NCBI GenBank assembly: GCA_002706885.1
Contig: PAKY01000001.1
Location: 1-64,000 of the forward strand
DNA length: 64,000 nt
Direction of reading: 5' to 3'
From: Phycisphaerae bacterium
Lineage (GTDB): Bacteria; Planctomycetota; Phycisphaerae; Phycisphaerales; UBA1924
This document shows positions 57,995 to 64,000 of this stretch, one piece after another. Below the pieces are notes generated by a model. It saw only the letters and a program-made list of their open reading frames with translations, had not been told where the DNA came from and made no database searches. The translations under genes and the position numbers were made by a program. Each line of letters begins with the position of its first letter. Position 1 is the stretch's first letter.

Positions 57995-59938
57995 CTACGC
58001 GCCGGGACGCCGACCTTCGTACATCGCCAGCCCACGAACAAGCGAGACACACGCGAGGATGAGGATCAGCGTGAAGGGCAGCGCCGCGGCGATCGCGGCC
58101 GCCTGGAGCGCGTCGAGTCCGCCCGCGAGGAGCAGCACAGCGGCGACTACACCTTCTGCGAGCGCCCAGAAGAGGCGGGTGCCGACGGGCGGATCCGGGT
58201 TGCCGCCCGACGCGATGATGTCGATGACCATCGACGCCGAATCGGACGAGGTCACGAAGAAGAGCACGATGCAGAGCGTCGCAACGCCGACCGCGGTCAG
58301 AACGAGCCAACGAGGGCCGAGGGCGCCGTCGAGCAACGCGTAGAGCACGGTCGGGAGCGTCGCGATGGTCGTTGCGTGTGAACCGTCGAGCACGGGCGCG
58401 CCGAGATATTCGACGGCCGTCATCGGCTTCTCGGTCGCCGCGAACGACCCTTCGAACGTGTTCTGCGGCGACGGCACGAACGGGTGACCCTCGAGCGTCA
58501 CGATCTGGCCGTCGTCGACCTCGACGGGAACACCGTTGGCGACGGTTCGAAGCGTTCCGTCCTCGTCACGCTCATAGACGCCGCCATAAGCGAGTCCGAC
58601 GAGCGTGCCGTCCTCCGCGATCGCGAAAGCTCCACCGGCCGAGCGGGCTTGCACCTCGTACACCGGCAGCGCCTCATCGGGATCGATCGCGTCGACCATG
58701 TCGCCGTCCTCCGCCGCATCGACGACCGCGGCGTTGTACGCGTCGCTCGCGGCGAGGTGGCGGGTGTGTTGCCTGAGCGCGGTTGAGCCAAAGGCGGTGA
58801 GCCAGACGATCCCGACGGCCGTTGGAACCAGCAGGACGCCGATGACGAACTCGCGGATCGTGCGACCGCGCGAGACACGGGCGATGAACATGCCCACGAA
58901 CGGCGACCAGGAGATCCACCACGCCCAGTAGAACACGGTCCACCCATTGAGCCACGTGCGGCCCTGGACGCTCGTCGCTCCGGTCCGGAAGGAACTGAAC
59001 GGGAGGAGTTGGAGGTAGGCGCCGGTGTTTTCGACCGCCGAGCCGAGAAACGCGACGAGACCGCCACCGAAGATCACGATCACCATCAGGATGCCGGCGA
59101 GGACCATGTTCGCCTCGCTCAGCCTGCGGATGCCCGTTCCGAGCCCGAGAACGACCGACACCGTCGCGATCGCGGTGATGCCCGCGATGAGCAGGATCTG
59201 AATGGTCCGATCGATGGGCACGTCGAAGAGGAACGCGAGGCCGGCGTTGACCTGTTGGGCGCCGAGCCCAAGCGAGGTGGCGACGCCGGTGAGCGTCGCG
59301 ATGATCGCGAGCGTGTCGATGGCGTCGCCTGTCGGTCCCCAGACGCGGTCACCGAGCAACGGGTGCAGGAGCGAGCGAAACCCGAGAGGCATGCCGCGCC
59401 GGAAGCCGAAGTACGCGAGCGCCAGCGCGACGACGGCGTACAACGCCCACGGATGCAGTCCCCAATGGAAGATGGTCACCGCCATGGCGACCCGCGCGGG
59501 GTCGAGCCCGTCGGCGAAGCCCGGCGGCGTGTCGTTGAAGTGGTAGATCGGCTCGGCGACGCTCCAGAACACGAGCCCGATGCCCATCCCCGCGCTGAAG
59601 AGCATCGCGAACCAGGTGAGGCGCCCGAACTCCGGCTTCTCATCGTCGCGCCCGAGCTTGACATGCCCGAACCGTCCGACGGCGAGCCAGATCGCGAAGC
59701 CGAGGAATCCCGTCATCGACGCGACATACAGCCAGCCAAAGCGGCTGCCGATCCAATCGCGGGCCGCGACGAACGTGCTCTGGACATCGTCGGCGGGAAA
59801 CACGATCGTCAGGGCGACCAGCGCCAACACGATCACCGCGCCTGCCGGGAAGACGACCGGGTGCATCTCGAAGTGCGGCCCGAGCGTTACCTTCGGCAGC
59901 TCGGGGACCTCCATCTCCGAGTTTCGATCGTCGCTCAT
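57995..59938 (-). CDS. BCCT-family (betaine/choline/carnitine) transporter with a large extra loop
   Basis: A 647-residue inner-membrane transporter. The glycine stretch SAGMGIGLVFW (about 115-125) and the aromatic ligand box FYWAWWISWSPFVGMF (about 336-351; Trp-Ala-Trp-Trp-x-x-Trp) are the hallmarks of BetP-type carriers for glycine betaine and related trimethylammonium compounds. Between residues about 391 and 520 an extra hydrophilic, acidic segment of roughly 130 residues interrupts the normal 12-helix plan; ordinary family members have only a short loop there. AAGGGG precedes the ATG. It follows the two betaine-biosynthesis methyltransferases on the same strand, so the locus combines synthesis and uptake. 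Confidence 0.94.
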   Translation of the reverse strand: MSDDRNSEMEVPELPKVTLGPHFEMHPVVFPAGAVIVLALVALTIVFPADDVQSTFVAARDWIGSRFGWLYVASMTGFLGFAIWLAVGRFGHVKLGRDDEKPEFGRLTWFAMLFSAGMGIGLVFWSVAEPIYHFNDTPPGFADGLDPARVAMAVTIFHWGLHPWALYAVVALALAYFGFRRGMPLGFRSLLHPLLGDRVWGPTGDAIDTLAIIATLTGVATSLGLGAQQVNAGLAFLFDVPIDRTIQILLIAGITAIATVSVVLGLGTGIRRLSEANMVLAGILMVIVIFGGGLVAFLGSAVENTGAYLQLLPFSSFRTGATSVQGRTWLNGWTVFYWAWWISWSPFVGMFIARVSRGRTIREFVIGVLLVPTAVGIVWLTAFGSTALRQHTRHLAASDAYNAAVVDAAEDGDMVDAIDPDEALPVYEVQARSAGGAFAIAEDGTLVGLAYGGVYERDEDGTLRTVANGVPVEVDDGQIVTLEGHPFVPSPQNTFEGSFAATEKPMTAVEYLGAPVLDGSHATTIATLPTVLYALLDGALGPRWLVLTAVGVATLCIVLFFVTSSDSASMVIDIIASGGNPDPPVGTRLFWALAEGVVAAVLLLAGGLDALQAAAIAAALPFTLILILACVSLVRGLAMYEGRRPGA

Positions 59939-59977
59939 GCGACCCCTTGATCTCTTGAAGGCCCGTTGGCGCGCGAT

Positions 59978-60817
59978 CTAGGCGGGCTTGCGGAACAGGA
60001 AGACGCCCCAGGCGAGATGCCCGGCCTTGCCGCCGTCGATCCAATGCCGCAGTCCGCGCTTCATCCGATCGACATACTCGTCACTCACGCGACCTTGGAG
60101 GCGCGGCGCCTCGGCTTCGGTCGTCTCAAGGACCCGCGTGTAGTGGTTGACGAGCTGGTCGGTCATGTCCTCGTAGCCCTCGTCCTTCCATCCGAGTTTG
60201 GAAGCCACCGACTTGTAGAAGCCAGGCGAGCCGAGATCGGGAAGATGGATGCGCTGCAGGATCGGGTCAAGCACCCCCTCGGGGCAGTTGTCAGACCGCA
60301 TTGGATCGGTGAACACGAACAGCCCACCCGGCTTGAGAACACGGTCGACCTCCGCGAGCACACGGCTCCGATCGCCGGAGTGCAGGATCGCGTCCTGAGA
60401 CCAGACGAAGCCGGCGGAACGATCGGCTGCGGGGATGTCCTCAAAGCGGCCGTCGATGACGTCGATCCGATCGTCGATGCCCGCTTGACGGTTCATCGCG
60501 CGATTGCGGTCGTTCTCGGCTTCCGAGAGATTGAGACAAACCACGCGGCAACCGAATCGCTCGACGAGGCGTCGCGCGGCGCCACCGTAGCCAGCGCCGA
60601 TGTCGAGAACGGTGTCGTCCTTCTTGACGTCACCGAGGCGATCCGCGAGATGATCGACGGTGCGCCGGCTCGCGGCGCGGATCGGCTCGGAAGCGGACTG
60701 GTACATGCCGACGTGGATGTCCTCGCCGCCCCAGACCTCCGCGTAGAAGGTGTCCGCGTCGTCACTGTTGTAGTAGTCGCGCGCCGTGCGCGTCGCGCTG
60801 TCGTACCCCGTCGTCAT
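59978..60817 (-). CDS. Sarcosine/dimethylglycine N-methyltransferase
   Basis: A 279-residue SAM-dependent cytoplasmic enzyme that methylates sarcosine and dimethylglycine to glycine betaine. Blocks typical of the SDMT type are VWGGEDIHVGMY, VLDIGAGYGGAARRL (SAM motif I), CLNLSEAENDRNR, FVWSQDAILHS and LKPGGLFVFTDPM. The start overlaps the stop of the glycine methyltransferase gene by ATGA (60814-60817), which indicates coupled translation. The BCCT transporter gene begins about 40 bases downstream. Confidence 0.94.
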   Translation of the reverse strand: MTTGYDSATRTARDYYNSDDADTFYAEVWGGEDIHVGMYQSASEPIRAASRRTVDHLADRLGDVKKDDTVLDIGAGYGGAARRLVERFGCRVVCLNLSEAENDRNRAMNRQAGIDDRIDVIDGRFEDIPAADRSAGFVWSQDAILHSGDRSRVLAEVDRVLKPGGLFVFTDPMRSDNCPEGVLDPILQRIHLPDLGSPGFYKSVASKLGWKDEGYEDMTDQLVNHYTRVLETTEAEAPRLQGRVSDEYVDRMKRGLRHWIDGGKAGHLAWGVFLFRKPA

Positions 60818-61674
60818 TCATCGCCCTCCTCGCGGCCTCCGGTCGATTCGAGGGTGTCGTACCCCTTCTCGGCGACGTGGACGTAGAAGTCCGGATCTCC
60901 CTCGTGGTAGGTCTCCTTGAAGTCACCGAAGGTGTTGATTCGCTGGAATCCGACGTCGCCCATCAGCCGCCGTGTGTAGTCCTTGCGGAGCGGGAACATG
61001 TTGAGGTGATACTCGGACTTGTCCGGGAACGCGTAGCGGAAGCGGCACAGCCCCTCGTCGACGTGCTCGGGCTCGGCGACGACCTGCTCACCGCAGTAGT
61101 AGAACTTGTGCTTCGAGCTAAAACCGTGATCGAGGATGTCGTCGTAGTTGCGCTGGTCGAGGATCAGTATGCCGTCGTGTCGAAGCGCCGAATAGAACTC
61201 GGCCAACGCCTTCCGCCGATCACGCTCGTTGAACAGATGCGTGAAGGAGTTACCGAGGCAGATCACCGCGTCGAAACGTCCGAACACGTCGCGGTTGAGC
61301 CACCGCCAATCGGCGTGGACAGTGCGGAGCACGTGCCCGCGCTTGCGACCGTTCTCGAACGCCTTCGCGAGCATGTAGGGACTGCCGTCCGCGCTCACCA
61401 CGTTGAACCCCGCCTCAATCAGGCGGATCGAGTGGAACCCGGTGCCGGCGGCGACATCGAGCACGCGCTGCACGCCGCGCTTCCGAAGCTCTTCGATGAA
61501 GAACGACCCTTCGGACTGGGCCCGCTGATCCCAGTCGATCAGATCGTCCCACTTCTCGACGAAGCCGCGAACGTACTCGTCCGTGTACTGATCCGTGTCT
61601 CGAACCGCCGTCGGATCGTCGCCGTACTGCTGGTCCTTGTACTCGAGCAACGACTCGTTCTGATTCGGCTCCAC
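60814..61674 (-). CDS. Glycine/sarcosine N-methyltransferase
   Basis: A SAM-dependent enzyme of 286 residues that methylates glycine to sarcosine and dimethylglycine, the first part of betaine synthesis from glycine. The motifs are RVLDVAAGTGFHSIRL (SAM motif I), VSADGSPYML, CLGNSFTHLF and ILDQRNYDDILDHGF, with a QYGDDPTAVRDTDQY stretch near the start. The GTG at 61674, after GGGGG, is preferred over an upstream ATG at 61761, which would add a non-homologous extension. A TATAGT hexamer lies at 61726-61721 on the same strand. It heads the operon with SDMT and the BCCT transporter. Confidence 0.93.
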   Translation of the reverse strand: MEPNQNESLLEYKDQQYGDDPTAVRDTDQYTDEYVRGFVEKWDDLIDWDQRAQSEGSFFIEELRKRGVQRVLDVAAGTGFHSIRLIEAGFNVVSADGSPYMLAKAFENGRKRGHVLRTVHADWRWLNRDVFGRFDAVICLGNSFTHLFNERDRRKALAEFYSALRHDGILILDQRNYDDILDHGFSSKHKFYYCGEQVVAEPEHVDEGLCRFRYAFPDKSEYHLNMFPLRKDYTRRLMGDVGFQRINTFGDFKETYHEGDPDFYVHVAEKGYDTLESTGGREEGDE

Positions 61675-62008
61675 ACGGCCCCCAATACTCTTTAGCTCAC
61701 CCTCACACACTCGACCAAGCACTATAGAGGCGCGCGTTGTCGCTTCTCGATGTGCGCTCAATAAAACCGAAATCGGTCGTTTTCCCGGAGAAAACCCGCG
61801 ATCGTTCCACTCATCATGAACGCCGTTTCATCGCGTGGTCGTGCAACGAACGCTATCGGACGGCCCTTCGCACACGCCCGAAACGGCGCTCCTGTCGATC
61901 CCCGAAAGACGTTCGCGACAGGTCGCAGGCCGGGTCGGCGCCCAGATCCGCCAAGCGGGCATCACACCTAACATGCCATCGAGAACACCGATACACCAGG
62001 AGCCCGAC
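61675..62008. other. Divergent promoter region between the betaine operon and the MBL-rhodanese gene
   Basis: There are 334 bases without a credible gene. On the minus strand TATAGT (61726-61721) is a possible -10 box for the betaine operon; its -35 box is unclear. Around 61761-61785 the sequence AAAACCGAAATCGGTCGTTTT is an imperfect palindrome that could be an operator. The right half before 62009 ends in an AGGAG ribosome binding site for the plus-strand gene. Confidence 0.5.
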
Positions 62009-63421
62009 ATGTTCATGCGCATGGTCTACGACGAGAAGCTCGCCCAGGCGGCGTACGTCGTCGGGTGCCAGAAGACGGGTGAAGCGATCGTCATCGACCC
62101 CGAGCGCGATGTCGATCGGTACATCGACCTCGCCGCTTCGAACGGCCTGCGAATCGTCGCCGTCGCGGAGACGCACATCCACGCGGACTTCGTGTCCGGC
62201 GCGCGGGAACTCGCCGAGCGGGTCAACGCGAAGGTGTATGTCTCGGGAGAAGGTGGCGACGACTGGCAGTCTGAGTGGCTCAACAGCAAGCTCGACGGCG
62301 GCGCGCACGACCACCGCGTGCTCCGCGACGGCGACACGTTCGACGTGGGGAACATTTCGTTCAAGGCCGTTCACACGCCCGGGCACACGCCGGAACACAT
62401 AACCTACCTCGTCACCGACCGCGGCGCTGGCGCCGATCAGCCGATCGGCGCGCTCACCGGCGACTTCGTGTTCGTCGGCGATCTTGGCAGGCCGGACCTG
62501 CTCGAGACCGCGGCGGGGGTAGCGGGCGCGATGGAGCCTTCGGCCCGCGCGTTGTATCGCACGATCGATCGATTCCGAGAGCTTCCAGAATTCGTTCAGG
62601 TGTGGCCCGCGCACGGCGCCGGGAGCGCCTGCGGCAAAGCCCTCGGCGCCGTTCCTGCAAGCACGGTCGGCTACGAGCGTCGCTTCAGCCCGGCGATCCG
62701 GGCCGCGACGAGCGAGGCCGCGTTCGTCGAGTTCATCCTCGCCGACCAGCCCGAGCCACCGCTCTACTTCAAGAACATGAAGCGCGTGAACAAGGTGGGC
62801 CCGAAGGTCCTGAACGGTCTCCCGACGCCGCGGCGACTCAGCTCTACGGAGATCACCTCGCTCGACACCCGATCGGTCGCTCTCGTTGATACCCGCCCGT
62901 GGGGGGCTTTCCGCGTCGGTCACGTCCGCGGCGCACTGTCGTTCCCGCGCATCAAGTCGTTCTGCACAGACGTCGGCTCGATGGTCAGCGAGGCCGAAGA
63001 CATCGTCCTGATCGTCGAAGAGAATGAACTGCCGCAGACGGTCCGTGAGCTCGTTCGAATCGGTCTCGACAACATCGTCGGCTGGATTCCGGCAGGTGAG
63101 CTCGCCGGGGCAACGGCGACGATCGCCGAGGTCGACGTCGCGTCCGCGCAAACACTGATCGCTGCTGGCGACCTGAACTTGCTCGACGTCCGTCGACGAA
63201 CCGAGTACGACGACGGCCACATCGAGAACGCGACCAACATCTCGCACACGCGCCTCGCGGCTCATGTCGACGACGTCCCGACCGGGTCGCGGCTGCTGAT
63301 CAATTGCCGAAGCGGCGTCCGATCGGCGCGCGCCTCGGCCTTTCTCGCGCGGCGCGGGTTCGACGTCATCAATCTCAAGGGCGGCTATCTGGCCTGGGCT
63401 GAAGCTCACGCTTCGAGATAG
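62009..63421 (+). CDS. MBL-fold metallohydrolase with two rhodanese domains (persulfide dioxygenase-like)
   Basis: A 470-residue cytoplasmic protein. Residues 1-240 are a metallo-beta-lactamase fold with ETHIHADFVSG (56-64), HTPGHTPEH (122-130) and Asp158 in FVGDLGRPDL, as in ETHE1-like persulfide dioxygenases, where a mononuclear iron is bound. A first rhodanese domain (about 280-360) lacks the active Cys. The second (about 375-465) has Cys433 in INCRSGVRSARAS, so it can carry a persulfide. The fusion suggests sulfide or persulfide detoxification. The ATG at 62009 follows AGGAG by six bases; the longer open frame upstream is not supported. Confidence 0.9.
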   Translation: MFMRMVYDEKLAQAAYVVGCQKTGEAIVIDPERDVDRYIDLAASNGLRIVAVAETHIHADFVSGARELAERVNAKVYVSGEGGDDWQSEWLNSKLDGGAHDHRVLRDGDTFDVGNISFKAVHTPGHTPEHITYLVTDRGAGADQPIGALTGDFVFVGDLGRPDLLETAAGVAGAMEPSARALYRTIDRFRELPEFVQVWPAHGAGSACGKALGAVPASTVGYERRFSPAIRAATSEAAFVEFILADQPEPPLYFKNMKRVNKVGPKVLNGLPTPRRLSSTEITSLDTRSVALVDTRPWGAFRVGHVRGALSFPRIKSFCTDVGSMVSEAEDIVLIVEENELPQTVRELVRIGLDNIVGWIPAGELAGATATIAEVDVASAQTLIAAGDLNLLDVRRRTEYDDGHIENATNISHTRLAAHVDDVPTGSRLLINCRSGVRSARASAFLARRGFDVINLKGGYLAWAEAHASR

Positions 63422-63429
63422 GGGCCTCG

Positions 63430-63999
63430 TCAGGGGACGACGACCGCCGGGATCATCTCGAGCTCCAAACGCTCACCGTTCCGCTCGACGACACAGACGC
63501 GCAGGGCCGTCGGGTCCTTGTCCATGTCTCGGCAACCGCGATCCATTACCTCATCGCCGTCAATCATGACGAGCCGATCACCGACCTCAAAGCCGGCGAT
63601 ATCTGCCGGCAACCCCTCGATGACTCGATGCACCACGAGTCCTTCGGTTGTCGGAAAGGCGACGAGACCGACCTCGGTAATGGGTTCCGTATTGAGCGAC
63701 TCATCGATCGGGTCGCCGTTGGGCTTGACCACGCGATACCGTCCGCGCTGCTGGTCGATTGTGAGGACGTAGTCCCTCAGGATCTCCGTGCCGAGCAGGT
63801 TGTTCTGCGGCGTATCCCGAACGATCGGCGATGTGAGCACGAACGGACCGAACTTGACGTCGTCGGCGAGACGACCCGCCCGCGCAACCGCCAACCCTTC
63901 GATCCGCATCCGTCCACCGACGGCGACGGGACCGAACGCATACGTGAACTCATCGAGATCCTTCAACGACAGGCCGTTGGACGAACCGGTATCGAGCAA
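63430..63999 (-). CDS. Retropepsin-like aspartic protease with PDZ domain, N-terminus outside window
   Basis: The gene runs off the right edge on the minus strand, so only the last 189 residues are visible. MLDTGSSNGL at the start contains the Asp-Thr-Gly active-site motif of retropepsin-like aspartic proteases, and NLLGTEILRDYVLTIDQQRG is the second conserved part of that fold (about residues 68-87). A PDZ-like domain follows (about 105-185: GLVVHRVIEGLPADIAGFEV, GDRLVMIDGDEV). Proteins of this plan are usually exported. It is convergent with the MBL-rhodanese gene, with 8 bases between the stops. Confidence 0.85.
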   Translation of the reverse strand: MLDTGSSNGLSLKDLDEFTYAFGPVAVGGRMRIEGLAVARAGRLADDVKFGPFVLTSPIVRDTPQNNLLGTEILRDYVLTIDQQRGRYRVVKPNGDPIDESLNTEPITEVGLVAFPTTEGLVVHRVIEGLPADIAGFEVGDRLVMIDGDEVMDRGCRDMDKDPTALRVCVVERNGERLELEMIPAVVVP

Positions 64000-64000
64000 C

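Noticed and set aside
61761-61785. Operator for a specific betaine regulator
   Set aside because: The palindrome is imperfect and no regulator gene is nearby, so it is mentioned only in the intergenic description.
61853-63409. 518-residue minus-strand frame
   Set aside because: Complement of the well-supported MBL-rhodanese gene.
1-64000. CRISPR array, insertion sequence, prophage, toxin-antitoxin or restriction system
   Set aside because: No regularly spaced direct repeats, transposase, integrase, phage or defence motifs were seen.

Overview
The window is about two-thirds G+C and densely coded on both strands. It looks like a chromosomal segment of a Planctomycetota bacterium of the Phycisphaerae/Phycisphaerales type. 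The main reason is twelve secreted proteins that end in one or two copies of the 'ADLA-P-G-x-DIADVV-FL-x-F' module finishing in Gly-Cys-Pro (the GC-type dockerin-like tail of this group). Three more have a PEP-CTERM-like tail, and three are prepilin-like proteins with the [12 protein letters not shown] type of N-terminus. I saw no rRNA, CRISPR array, insertion sequence or phage gene.

Layout. 0-3.4 kb: end of an unknown gene, an MFS transporter and fumarylacetoacetase. 3.4-6.4 kb: a dockerin-like protein and two tandem prepilin-like paralogs. 6.4-9.2 kb: fabD, a lipoprotein gene and fabG. 9.2-12.8 kb: a cobalamin riboswitch with its own promoter, followed by three overlapping genes (PEP-CTERM surface protein, secreted PQQ-type beta-propeller, pseudopilin). 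This is the most interesting unit, a candidate vitamin B12 capture system. 13-18.8 kb: large secreted proteins, including a markedly A+T-richer gene. 18.8-25.2 kb: CoA-transferase, birA, rpmF-plsX-fabH and a LysA-like protein. 25.2-30.4 kb: an alpha/beta-hydrolase/membrane/ATP-grasp fusion, pdxH and dnaB (with an SSB-like tail). 30.4-36.9 kb: a SAM riboswitch with a PLP sulfur-amino-acid enzyme, an RCK ion-channel protein, pfkA, an S41 peptidase and a DUF58 protein. 37-53.4 kb: a long run of dockerin-like secreted proteins interrupted by a CHAD-CYTH protein, a lipoprotein and eno. 53.4-64 kb: a NUDIX hydrolase, a transglutaminase-like protein without its catalytic residues, fumC, a CAT-anticodon tRNA, a betaine synthesis/uptake locus (two glycine methyltransferases and a BCCT transporter), an MBL-rhodanese protein and a partial aspartic protease.

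Functional links. Fatty-acid initiation genes occur in two separate clusters. The SAM riboswitch gene supplies the methionine/SAM branch, and the betaine methyltransferases consume three SAM per betaine. Many housekeeping genes lack a Shine-Dalgarno sequence but have a TANNNT hexamer 5-9 bases before the start codon, which suggests leaderless mRNAs. Most secreted-protein genes have a purine-rich ribosome binding site instead.

All functional calls come from reading motifs and from general family knowledge. No database search was run. Start codons were moved inward where a signal peptide, a ribosome binding site or a neighbouring gene required it.
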